Assembly: GCA_031119525.1 (NCBI GenBank)
Contig: JAVHXO010000001.1
Coordinates: 1-64,000 of the forward strand
DNA length: 64,000 nt
Reading direction: 5' to 3'
DNA from: Spiroplasma sp.
Lineage (GTDB): Bacteria; Bacillota_I; Bacilli_A; Mycoplasmatales; VBWQ01
Part shown: one piece after another, positions 42,715 through 53,903 of the stretch
Layout of the letters: every line of letters starts with the position of its first letter
Numbering within the stretch: the first letter of the stretch is position 1
Notes under the pieces: generated by a model
What the model saw: the letters and a program-made list of their open reading frames with translations, nothing else
Database searches by the model: none
What the model was told of the DNA's origin: nothing
Program-made: the position numbers and the translations under genes

Positions 42715-45379
42715 AAATTCAAATCTTAAATTTTTTTGTCAAAATTGCCTTGGCAGACTCAACTAAAATTCAATTAACAATAATTAATCCTGGCAATACT
42801 GCTAGTCATAATAATGGTGGTTGAACTAATGCAAAAGTATTAGCTAACGGATTAACAAACGTAAATAAAAACGGAATTAATAAAAAGCCTAACATACCAA
42901 ACAAAAATATTGGTGCTGGTCAAGATTGAATAATTGAAATTTTAGTTGTTCGCGCAAAGAAAATAAAGAAAATATGACTAACCATTGACTCAATAAAGAA
43001 CATTGTTTGAAATTGTTTAATTGCTAAATCACGATTAGTAAAATCAGGATTTTGATTAATGTCATTAAAGAAATCAAAACCATAACCAACAATTAAAAAA
43101 TTAGTAATACTAATGACTGCTATCAAGATACTATTGACAATTACAAAAGGAAATATCGTTTTAATATTTCATTTTAGTGGTTTTTTAATGGCAACACTAT
43201 CAACTTTATCAATCACAAATAATAAATTAGCTAAATCAAAAGTTAAATTTTGCATTAACAATTGAATTGGTGACATTGCTGAGAAATCAAATCAAATTGA
43301 ACTAATTAATAACGTTAACATTAAGCCAAAGTTTGATGCAACAGTTAATTTAATATATTTAAGAGCATTATAGAATATTTCTCGTCCTTTAATAAAAGAG
43401 TGTTCTAAAACGTTTAAATCCTTTTTTAATAAAATTACATCAGCAGCATATTTGGCAATTGGTGTACCATTATTAACTGAAATCCCAACGTCAGCTAGTT
43501 TTAAAGCTCCAGCATCATTAACGCCATCACCTAAATAAGCAACAACATTATGTAATTTTAAAGTTTCAATAATTTTTGCTTTTTCAAATGGTGATAATTT
43601 AGCAAAGATATTAGCATTAATTATTTCTTGATATAATTTTTCATTATTATTATGTGATAAATCTTGACCAATGAAGGCATTTTCTTTTTTCATAGCTAAC
43701 TTGTTAGCAATAATTTGAGAAACTTCCAAAGAATCACCAGTTAGGATTTTTAAATCAATCCCAGAATCATAAATTGTTTTAATAACTTTTTTAATTCCAT
43801 CTTTTAATTTATCTTCAAAAGAAATAATGCCTTCAAAAACTAAATTATTAAGGCTAATTTTAGCTGTTTGCTTTGAAGCAACAATGATTACCCGAAAACC
43901 TTTTTGATTTAAATTAGTAACTAAGTTATTAATTTTTGTTTTAAAATGATCATTCAAAGGAAAAATTTTATCATTAATTACTACTTTAGTAATTAACTTC
44001 ATCATTTCAGTAATTGAACCCTTAGTAATTTGTTTTGTTAAATTACCTTCTTTAATTAACACAGTATTAATTTTAGTCTCATGATCAAATTGAATGTCAT
44101 CAAGTAGTTTAATTTGATCAGGATTAAATTTTTTCTGGAATTTTTGGTAAATTGCTTCATCAATTTTATTAGTTAAATTTCTTTCAAAGAAAGCATTAAG
44201 GTAAGCACAACGAGCAACACATTCTGATGATTTACCATTAACATCAATAATATCAGCAACTTCAATCTCATCAACGGTTAAAGTACCAGTTTTATCAGTT
44301 GTTAAAATGTTAACACTACCCATATTTTGAATTACTTCTGTGTTTTTAACAATAACGTTTTCTTTAACAAGTTTTTTACTACCAATTTTTAAATTAGATG
44401 AAATAACAGCTGGCAAAGCTTCAGGTGTTAAAGAGACAACAATTGATAAAGTAAATACTAAAGCTTGAACTCATTGGCCAGTTCGAAAACCACTAGCAAT
44501 GAAAATAAAAGGAATTGTCACTAAAATTGAAATAACTAATAACATTGTTACTTTATTAATGCCTTTAGTGAAATCAGATTTAGTAACAATTTGTTCAGCC
44601 ATAGTTAAAATTGATTGAGAATAATTATTATCACCAACATTAATAATGACAGCATAACATTTACCTGAAGTAATGATTGTTTGCGCAAATAAAATATTAT
44701 TATAATCAACTATTTTTTTACTATTATTTGTCAAATTTTTTTTAATTGGTTTACTTTCACCTGTTAAAGTTGATTGATCAACAAATAAATTATGCTCTCA
44801 AATAATTCGGGCATCAGCTGGAATTAAATCACCTTGTTTTAAAGCAATAATATCACCAACTACTAAATCATTTTGATTAATTTGGATTAAATCTTTGTGT
44901 GCTTCATTAAAATTAAAGTTATTAAGATCATTAATTTCATGGTTTAAAATGAAAAAATTATCAATCACTAAAACTTTTAACTTTTGATTTAAATTATAAG
45001 CCCGATGTTCTTGAATATAATTAATGAAAACAGCTAAAAAAATCATGAATAAAACAACAAGCGCCGAAACTAAATCAATTGTTTTGCGACCATTAAATAA
45101 AAAAATAAAAAATTCTGTTAAAGATACTGCCCATAATAATAAATTGAAAGGTTCAACCATGGCAGCAAAAAACTTCTGTAAGTGATTAAATTTTTTAATT
45201 GAAACTTTATTAATGCCAAATTTTTCACTTTGAATTTTTCTTTGATTATTAATAATGCCAATATTAGAATTAAGAGTTTTACTTAGATTGTCCAAAGAAG
45301 TGTTAGCAATATTTTTAACCTTAGTTGCTTGTTGATACTTGAATTGTGTCTTAACAGTTTTTTTCTTGTTTTTTTTCAT
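42713..45379 (-). CDS. Magnesium-type P-type ATPase (MgtA-like)
   Basis: Cation pump of 888 residues with ten expected membrane segments. Seen in order: actuator TGES, the transmembrane TPEALPAV, phosphorylation motif DKTGTLT (Asp about 362), nucleotide-domain KGS-type motif, TGDS and GDGVND (about 617-622). The run from SLTPEALPAV through VIVKNTEVIQNMGSV matches MgtA more closely than Ca2+ pumps, so Mg2+ uptake is the likely role. Start ATG follows TTGGAGATAAAGTGA. It sits between two paralogous repeat-protein genes with terminators on both sides, so it is its own transcription unit. Confidence 0.9.
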
Positions 45380-45445
45380 TCACTTTATCTCCAATATTTA
45401 ATAATTATATTATAAATCCTTGAAGATTTAAAAAAAGAAAATAAT

Positions 45446-45480
45446 AAAAAATGTCTGATAGATTTATCAGACATTTTTTT
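45446..45480. terminator. Intrinsic terminator of the intact four-repeat gene
   Basis: AAAAATGTCTGATA / TATCAGACATTTTT with a four-base loop, just after the stop at 45497 on minus. Confidence 0.87.
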
Positions 45481-45496
45481 AATTAGGATTTTTTTG

Positions 45497-46873
45497 TTAC
45501 AAAGAAGTAACTTTAATTGTTAAATTATTTATTTTACTTATAATTGTTCCATATTGATATTCAATTTCCGCTGCAATTGTACTAACATTAATTAAATCAC
45601 GATCTTGTAATTCCTGACCATTAATTTTAATTTTTATAAATTTAAAATCTTTAGCAACAAAACTTGAAGCAATTTCACCAGTTAGTTCTTTGTTAATAAA
45701 TTCAGCAGTAATTTGGTCTTTTATCTCTGTTGCTTTTGTCCCAATTGTTGCTTTAATTGTATAACTTGCTTTCTTAATTGCAGCAACAAATTGGTGATCA
45801 GTAGTATAAACATAAATCTTTAAACTAGTTGTTTGATTTGTAATTTCACCATAATTGTAATTGATTTTAGAAGTTCTTACACCAATTTTTTTTAAGTCAT
45901 TATTTTCTAATTTATGATCATTGATGGTAATTTGATTAAATTTAAATAAATTATCATCAAAAAATTCTTTAAGTTTAGGATTTAATTGTTTTTTAATAAA
46001 ATTAGGTGTAATTTGTTTAATAATTTCATCGGTTGATGTATTAAGTGGCATTATAATACTATATGTAATCTGCTTTATTGCATCAACAATTTCTTGTTCT
46101 TTGTTTATTAAAACAATTTTTAACTTAGTTTTTTGATTTTTAATATCGCCATAATGATATTCAATTGTTGCTTGAACTGTTTTTCTTATTATTAAATTAC
46201 TATTTTTAACTTTTTGTCCATCAATAACAATGTTATTAATCGTTAATTTTTGTTGATTATAAGCATTGCCAATTGCACCAGTTAATTTTTTGCCAATAAA
46301 TTCAGCAGTAATTTGATTTTCAATCTTAGCGATTGTCACACCAGATTGATTATTAATTTCGTAAGTTTTATCATTAATCAAATCAACAATTTGTTGATCA
46401 GTAACAATAACATTGATTGTTAACTTAGTTTTTTGATTTGTAATTTCACCATAGTTGTAATTAATTACAGCATCAATTGCTTTAACATTCATTAGTTGAT
46501 CATTAGTTAATTTTGAACCATCAGCATGAGTAAGCTGATTAAGTTTAAATAACTGATCATTAAATTGATTTTTAATATTTTCACTTAATTGATCTTTAAT
46601 AAAATTAGGAGTAATATCATTCTTTAATTGTTCAATTGTTGTTTCAATAGCAATTGTTTTTAGATAATTTTCTTTATTAATTGCCTTAACTAAATCTTGA
46701 TTAGCTGATATTGTAGGATTATTATTAGTTTGAACACCATAATATATTCCAACACCACTGCCAGCGCCAATCGCAATAACTCCTAATGTACTAAGATAAA
46801 GCTTTCAATTTTTGGATAACCTTTTTCGTTTCTTTTTTTCTAAATGAAGTTCATTTTTTAGTAAATTTTCCAT
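45497..46873 (-). CDS. Membrane-anchored repeat protein, 458 aa (4 repeats)
   Basis: The N-terminus KKKRKRLSKNWKLY plus one Gly-rich membrane helix ending GIYYG is nearly the same as in the frameshifted gene at 41129-42525. Four units of the 100-residue repeat follow (NYNYGEITNQKTKL hairpins, QQIVDLIN helices). No Cys, no lipobox. ATG has AAAAAAGGTAGAAAATAAAA upstream. Likely anchored by the N-terminal helix with the repeats outside. It serves as the intact template that shows the frameshift in its paralogue. Confidence 0.85.
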
Positions 46874-46918
46874 TTTTATTTTCTACCTTTTTTGATAATA
46901 ATTTATATTCGTTTAAAA

Positions 46919-46927
46919 ATTATATCA
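46919..46927 (-). promoter_or_regulatory. Extended -10 before the intact four-repeat gene
   Basis: TGATATAAT on minus, about 46 bases before the ATG at 46873; no clear -35. Confidence 0.45.
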
Positions 46928-46965
46928 TACTAAAAGTTTATTTATTTATTTTTTTTCAAAAGATG

Positions 46966-49512
46966 TTACATAAATCTGATGGCAATAACTAAAGTACCAG
47001 TTAATTCTTCTATCCCATTAATTTTGACATATAAGGTTTTATTACTATTAAGGTCAGGTGTTATTATTGCTTCAAGACATTTTTTATCACGATAAATTCC
47101 TTCAACTTGATAATTTTTTAAATTTTCAGTAATTTTGCGATTAGGGATAATTTTGTTAATCATTTCTTGAAACTCAATTGTCTTAATAACTTGAACATTA
47201 ATTAAGCTTCTTAATTGTCCAATTGAACCAGCCTTGGCAACCAAGAATGGTGATTTTGGTAATACAGCTGTGCTAATATCATTCTTCTTGGGTTCATCAA
47301 TAATAATTTTTAAATTAGTTTGTTGATTTTTAATGTCACCATAATCATAAACAATTTGTGTTGTGATGGTATTAACTTTTTTTAAATCATCATCTTTTAA
47401 ATCATTACCAAATAAAGTAATACGATGCATTTTAAATAAGTTATGTTGAAAAACATTCTTAATTTCACTACTTAATTGTTGATGAATAAAATTACTAGTA
47501 ATTAAATTTTTAATATTGTCTGTTTTAGTACCAGCTGTAACGGCAATCTGATAAGTTATTTTATTAATGGCATCAACAATTTGTTGGTCACTAACAATAA
47601 TTTTAATCGTTAAATTAGTTTGTTGATCCTTAACGTTACCATAATCATAATTAATTTGTGTTTTAATTTCAGTAACTTGTTCTAGATCCTTGTCTTCTAA
47701 TACCTTACCATAATATGTAATTTTATTAAGTTTAAATAGGTCAACATTAAAAACTTCAGCAACTTCACGATTTAGTTGTGCTTTAATGAAATTGCCAGTA
47801 ATTTTATTTTTTAACTGATCAGTTGATGTTTTAGTTGTAATTTCAATTTTATAACTGCCATGATTAATTGCATCAACAATATATTTTTCATCAGCATTAA
47901 TCGTAATTTCTAAATTAGTTTCTTGATTTTCAAATGCTCCATATGTGTAATTAATTTTAGCATCAATTTTGCCTGGATTAGATAAATTAGATTCGTCTAT
48001 TGTTATTTTATTTAATGTAAATAAATTATCTTGGAAAGCTTTTTTGAGTTCATTATCTAATGGTTCTTTAATAAAATTAGCAGTAATTAAATTTTCAAGT
48101 TCTTTAACTGGGGTACGAATGGTTGTTTCAATCGCATATTTTTCGTTATTAATTGCCTCAACAATTTGTTCATGGTTTACTCTAATATTAATTGTTAAAT
48201 CAATGTTTTGATTAACAATATTATCATAATCATAATTAATAAATCCTGGAAAACTTGCGACTTTTGTTAAATGATCATCAGTTAATTGTGTTCCATCTTT
48301 AAGGATAATTTTATTAAATTTAAATAATTGCTCATTAAAAGCTGCTTTAACTTCATCAGGTAGTCTTTCTGAAATAGCATGACCAGTAATTAATGCATCA
48401 AGAACTTTAGTTTTAACATTAATTTCAGCATCAATTGCAAACCTTTTTTTATTTAGTTCACTAACAATTTCTTTGCTACTTACGGTAATTTTAATTGTTA
48501 AATTAGTTTCTTGGTTCAAAATTTCATCATAACTATAGTTAATTTTTGCAGCAATTATACCATTTTTTTCTAAATCACTATCTTGTAATTCGCGATTATT
48601 AATGATAATTTTATTAAATTTAAATAATTGCTCATTAAAAGCCTGATTTATTTCGCCACTTAATTGTTCTTTAATAAAATTACTAATAATTAAGTCATCA
48701 ATACTTTGTTTTGTACTATAACTAGCAGTTGTAATTTGATACTTTACTTTGTTAATTGTTTCAACAATTTGTTCGTTACTTACTGTAACTTTAATTGCTA
48801 ATTTAGTTGTTTGACCAATAATTTCGTCATAACTATAGTTAATTTCAGTATGAACAACACCTGATGTTGTTAGATCATGATCTTGTAAATCTTTAGTATT
48901 CACTGTTATATTTATCAATTGAAATTTATTTGATTCAAAAGCTTCAGCAATTGCATCAGGAAGTTGTGTTTTAATAAAATCACCAGTAATTATTGCTTTA
49001 ATATCTTTAACGGTACTATTTAATTTTGTTGCAATTTCATAATTTGCTTCATTAATTGCTGCAATAATTTCAAGGGTAGAAATAATAATATTAATTGTTA
49101 GTTTAGTTGTTTGATTTGTAATTTCGCCATAATTATAATTGATTAAAGCGTCAACTCTTTTAGATGTTATTAAATCGTAATCTGTTAATGTTCTGTTATC
49201 AATCGTAATTTGATTAATTTTAAATAATTCATTTTTAAATTCACTTTGAATTTCTTCACTTAATTGCTCCTTAATAAAATCACTAGTAATGTTATTTTTT
49301 AAATCAACAAATTTTGAATTAGTTGCAATTGAATAATGATAATGGTTATTATTAATTGCTTCAACAATTTTTTTATGATGATCTTTGACATTTTCAAGTT
49401 CTGTGTCTGGCTCATTGGTACTGTTTAATGCAATTAGTGTGGCACACAAGGGCACGGTAATAGCAAAAACTGCTATTGTAGCAATAGATCTTTTTCATGT
49501 TATTTTTGACAT
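46966..49512 (-). CDS. Exported repeat protein, 848 aa (7 repeats)
   Basis: An N-terminal signal or anchor (WKRSIATIAVFAITVPLCATL) precedes seven units of the 100-residue repeat. The Cys lies in VPLC, not a good lipobox. The last 115 residues are unlike the repeat: a Pro/Lys linker after IIIDEPKKN, then a mixed domain (TIEFQEMINKIIPNRKITEN, LYVKINGIEELTG). A GGGGGAACAAAA lies before ATG at 49512. Likely surface-exposed; no known family recognised. No terminator hairpin is apparent after its stop. Confidence 0.85.
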
Positions 49513-49557
49513 TTTTGTTCCCCCAAGTTTTTGTCAAATATTGTTAATATTTTCTAA

Positions 49558-49566
49558 ATTATAACA
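49558..49566 (-). promoter_or_regulatory. Extended -10 before the seven-repeat gene
   Basis: TGTTATAAT on minus, about 45 bases before the ATG at 49512; the -35 region is weak. Confidence 0.45.
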
Positions 49567-49602
49567 CTTTAAAATGGAATTAACACGATATACATATACA
49601 AT

Positions 49603-49627
49603 AATCAATCGAAAAGATTGATTTTTT
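49603..49627 (+). terminator. Terminator-like hairpin between divergent genes
   Basis: AATCAATC / GATTGATT with a five-base loop, then T. It lies upstream of the ruvX promoter between divergently transcribed genes, an unusual place; it could block stray transcription into ruvX. Confidence 0.5.
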
Positions 49628-49651
49628 ATTAGTTAAAAATTAAAAATAAGA

Positions 49652-49657
49652 TATAAT
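49652..49657 (+). promoter_or_regulatory. -10 element of a probable leaderless ruvX-udk transcript
   Basis: A perfect TATAAT ends six bases before the ruvX ATG at 49664, which puts transcription start at or next to the A of ATG. No Shine-Dalgarno is present; the -35 is weak (TTAGTT near 49629). Confidence 0.55.
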
Positions 49658-49663
49658 AAATAT

Positions 49664-50107
49664 ATGAAATACTTAGGCATTGATTTAGGAAGCAAAACAT
49701 TAGGTTTAGCAACAGGTACAGGGATTATTGCTTCACCCTGAAAAACTTTAAAATTTAAAGAACACAATTTTACTCTAGCATTAGAAATGTTATTAATGGC
49801 AATTGGTGAATACCAACCTAATCAAGTTATTATTGGTTATCCCCTAAATATGGATGGTTCAGTTGGTAAAAGTGCTGAAATTGTTTTAGAATTTAAAAAG
49901 TTATTAGAAAGTAAAATTAGTAAAGATTTAACAGTTGTCCTTTTTGATGAAAGGAGAACAACTTTTAGTGCCCACCAAGTTCTAATTGATGCTAACATTA
50001 AACGAGCTAAAAGAAAAGAATTAAAAGATAAATTAGCAGCAACAATTATTTTACAAACATATTTTGATAAATTAAAATTTGCAAATTCAAATAGTAGTGA
50101 AAGGTAA
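49664..50107 (+). CDS. ruvX: RuvX/YqgF pre-16S rRNA nuclease
   Basis: RNase H-fold nuclease that finishes 16S rRNA 5' ends (also called putative Holliday junction resolvase). 147 residues, the family length. The N-terminal YLGIDLGSKTLGLA carries the first catalytic Asp, VIIGYPLNMDGSVG the central motif and FDERRTTFSA the later acidic site. One TGA is Trp. The start lacks a Shine-Dalgarno and appears to be leaderless. udk follows after four bases. Confidence 0.92.
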
Positions 50108-50111
50108 TTAA

Positions 50112-50741
50112 ATGACAAACAAAAAAAATAAAATTAGTTTAATTGCTATTGCTGGTGGTAGTGCATCTGGGAAAACAACTGTGGCTGATAAAATTGGTGA
50201 AGCTTGTGCTGGTAAAGATGTTGTTTTTATTCAAATGGATAATTATTATAAAGATTTAAGTCATTTATCACCCGAAGAACGTAAGAAAACTAATTTTGAT
50301 CATCCAAATGCTTTTGATTACCAATTATTAATTCATAATTTAAAACAATTATTAGCAGGTAATGAAATTGAAGAACCAATTTATGATTTCAAAGTTAATA
50401 GTCGCAGTAATAAAATTAGAACAATTCAACCTTGTGATGTTATTATCTTTGATGGAATTTTTGCTTTAGAAAATCAAGAAATTCGTAATGCTGCAGCAAT
50501 CAAGATTTATGTTGATACTGATACTGATATTAGATTAATGCGCCGAATTACTCGTGATGTTAAATTCCGAAATAGAACCTTGGATAGTATTTTAAATCAA
50601 TATACTTCAACTGTTAAACCAATGCATGATGCTTTTGTTGAACCAACAAAACGATTTGCTGACATTATTATTCCTTTTGACTATCATAATCCTGTGGCAA
50701 TTGATGTGATCGCCACTAAAATTAAGAGTTTGATTAAATAA
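50112..50741 (+). CDS. udk: Uridine kinase
   Basis: Salvage enzyme phosphorylating uridine and cytidine. 209 residues with P-loop GGSASGKTT near residue 16, the DNYYKD substrate-site motif, NFDHPNAFD and the lid-region RITRDVKFRNR, all typical of Udk. ATG follows GTGAAAGGTAATTAA, four bases after ruvX. Mollicutes depend on nucleoside salvage, which fits. Confidence 0.96.
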   Translation: MTNKKNKISLIAIAGGSASGKTTVADKIGEACAGKDVVFIQMDNYYKDLSHLSPEERKKTNFDHPNAFDYQLLIHNLKQLLAGNEIEEPIYDFKVNSRSNKIRTIQPCDVIIFDGIFALENQEIRNAAAIKIYVDTDTDIRLMRRITRDVKFRNRTLDSILNQYTSTVKPMHDAFVEPTKRFADIIIPFDYHNPVAIDVIATKIKSLIK

Positions 50742-50774
50742 AAAATCAGAGTGATAAATTACACTCTGATTTTT
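50741..50774. terminator. Bidirectional intrinsic terminator
   Basis: AAAAATCAGAGTG / CACTCTGATTTTT with an eight-base loop between convergent udk and dnaE. Confidence 0.9.
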
Positions 50775-50775
50775 G

Positions 50776-53700
50776 TTACAAACTACCCAATATTTTATTC
50801 AACACCAATTTAACTCGCCCTTGATAAACTTCAATTTTAGCCTCCATCAAAACAACTTTATCAACTTGTAGTTTATCTTGATAAGATTGATAAGTCTGAT
50901 TAAAAACAGTTACATTTGCAATATTATTATTATTTTGTACCATCAAGAAAGCCATTAATTGATTATTTTTTGTTTTAATAACTTTAACAGCATTGATTTT
51001 AGCAACAACTTTAATAATTTGATTAACATGATTGTTAATATCTGCTAGGCTAATAGTTTCATTTTTTTTGTCTAAAGCTTGTTTTCATTTAATTTCTGGA
51101 TTGTATTTTAAATATAACCCTAATGCTTTGTATTCATTAACACTATTTGCCATTCAATTATTTTGATACTCAATTAACCTTGGGGTTTCAAAGTTAAGAT
51201 TTAGTTTTATTTGTTGTTGTTTTTGATCTTTAATTTGAACAATATTAGCATATTTAACTGCGTTATCAAGATTTTTTAATAACATTGTCCGATTATCATT
51301 AATTTCATCTAGAGCACCAGCAGCAATTAAATATTCTAAGTTTTTTCGATTAAAACCAATGAAGAGACAACGGGCACAAAAATTAAAGTAATCTTTGAAT
51401 AAACCATTATTTGTTCTTTCAGTAACCAATGCTTGGCAACTAACTTGAGTCATCTGTTTGACTGCTAATAAACTATAGACTAAAGCATGATTTTTTTTAT
51501 CAATTAAGAATTCAATTGTTGAGTGGTTAATACTTGGAGGGTAAATTTTAATCTGATATTTTTGACATTCAGATAAATATTGAGTTAATTTTTGCTGATT
51601 ACCAACAACACTAATTAATAAACAAGCCATAAAAGCTAATGGGTAATTAGCTTTTAAGTAAGCTAATCAATAACTAATTAATGAATAAGAAACAGCATGA
51701 GAACGGTTAAAACCATAACCAGCAAATTGTTTAATATCATTTCAAATTTTTTCGGCAATTATTTTATTATAACCTTGATTAATGGCACTATTAATAAATA
51801 GTGTTTCTTGTTTCGTCATCTCAGTAAGGTCTTTTTTACCAATCGCACGCCGAATTAAATCAGCTTTAGCCAAAGAAAAACCAGCAATTTTTTGCAAAAT
51901 TAATAAGATTTGTTCTTGAAAAAGAATAATCCCAAAAGTTGGTGCGAGATATGGTTTTAAATCATTAGTCAGGTAGGTAACTTTTTCTTTGCCTAACTTT
52001 CGTTTAATGTAACTAGCAACATAATCTTGAGGTCCTGGACGAAATAATGCATTAGTTGCAACAATATCTTCAAAACTATTAGCGTGCATATCTTTTAAAA
52101 TTGCTCGCATTCCCGGTGATTCTAATTGAAAAATTCCTGTTGTATCCCCATTAGCAATAATGGCAAAAGTTGCTTGATTATTTAACGGCAAAGCATTTAA
52201 ATTAAGTTCTTTTTGATAATATTTGCTAACTTTTTCAAGAATATTATTAAGGATTGTTAGATTTCTTAATCCTAAAATATCCATTTTAATTAAACCAATG
52301 GTTTCTAAATCTTGCATTGAGTATTGCGTTTGAAAAATATTATTAAAACCATTTTGTAAGGGAACAAGATTAGATAATGGTGTTTTTGCTAAAATAATTC
52401 CCGCAGCATGAGTACTAGTTTGGCGGGGAAAACCAATAATTTTTTGTGCTAAATCAAAGATGATTGGATATTTTTTTGCATAAACACTTAATTTTGGTGA
52501 TGCTTTAATTGCTTGTTGTAAATCAAAATTATATTGTAATAAAATTAGTTTACTAATTTCACTAATTTCTTCTAAACTAATATTAAATACCCGACCCAAA
52601 TCCCTAATTGCCATCTTACTAGCAATTGTTTGGAACGTAACAATATGACTAACATGTTCAATGCCATATTTTTGCCCTAAATACTGAATAACTTCTTCAC
52701 GGCGCTCATCTTGAAAATCAATATCAATATCAGGTAATGATGTTCTTTCAACATTTAAAAAACGTTCAAAAATCAAATCATATTTAATTGGATCAACATC
52801 AGTAATTTCCAAAACATAAGCAACTAAACTACCAGCAACACTACCACGACCAGGACCAACAATAATTTTTTTACTTTTAGCAAATTGAATATAATCTTGC
52901 ACGATTAAAAAATAATCATTAAAATTCATCGTGTTGATGATTGATAATTCATAAAGTAATCTTGTTACATACGTTTTAGGTACTGATTTACTTTGCAATC
53001 GTTTTTCTAAACCTTTTTTACAAAGTAATTTTAAATATTGTTCACTAGTGGTATTGTTAGGAATTTTGAAGTTTGGTAATTGTTGTAATTTTTCTTTATT
53101 TGTTAAGATTGGAAATACTAAATGACAATTATTAATTAAATAATTATTATTTTCTAAGATTCATTCTGGAAAAATTTTTTTTAATTGTCCTTCATTATGA
53201 TAATAATTTTTGCCATTTTTAACTAAATCTTTAGTAGTTAAAGTTGTATTAGTTTTAATTGCTGTTAATATTTGAACAATTTCTGCTTCTTGCGCTACCA
53301 AATGAGTAACTAAATTAGTTGCAACAATATTTTTAGTAATTTTAATTAACTCATTTAGTTGATTAACATTAGTTTCATCAACACCAAAAAAGATTTCTGA
53401 TTTTTTAGGTTCTAATAAGTGAAAAAATTGTTCTAAAGTTATTTTTTTTTGATCAGCAATTTTAATAATAATAAATAAATTATCATTATTTATTAAATAA
53501 TCGTTAATTTCTTGCTTTGTTAAAATTGGTTTTGTTGTATTAATGATTGTTGATAGTTTAATTAATGTTTGATAACCTTGATAATTTTTGGCCAATAAAG
53601 TTAAATTAATTTTTTGATCATTATTTGTTAATTGGCAATCTAAACCAATGATTGGTTTGATTTTATTATTAAGACAAAGTTGGTAAAATTCATGAGCACC

Positions 53701-53838
53701 ATACATAACGTTTTCATCAGTTAAACTAAGGGTTGTTAAATTATTATTTTTTGCAAATGAAAGATAATCTTTTAATTTAATACTTGATGATAAAAATGAA
53801 TAATTTGATCGAACATTTAAATTAACAAGATATTTCAT
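50776..53838 (-). CDS. dnaE: DNA polymerase III alpha subunit DnaE
   Basis: C-family replicative polymerase of 1020 residues. The catalytic aspartates are in PDIDIDF (about 370-374), the GPGRGSVAGSLVAY motif is near 330, and the finger motif FGIILFQEQ and GYGFNRSHAV are present. The N-terminal PHP domain has lost the metal-binding His residues (NVRSNYSFL, TDENVMYG), so no proofreading is expected from it, as in Gram-positive DnaE types. A C-terminal OB fold is present. AGGAGCAACA precedes ATG. Seven or more TGA codons read as Trp. Confidence 0.96.
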
Positions 53839-53903
53839 TGTTGCTCCTAGCGTTTAATAGTTTTTCCTTAATAATATTATATAACTAACAAAATTAATTT
53901 GAT

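Noticed and set aside
42713-45379. Several separate genes or pseudogene fragments in the ATPase region
   Set aside because: The breaks are all TGA codons and one intact 888-residue frame appears under code 4; the same holds for dnaE, pcrA, ileS and ligA.
33176-49512. CRISPR-like or satellite repeats
   Set aside because: The repetition is at the protein level with a 99-101-codon period in open frames; DNA copies are diverged and have no spacer structure.
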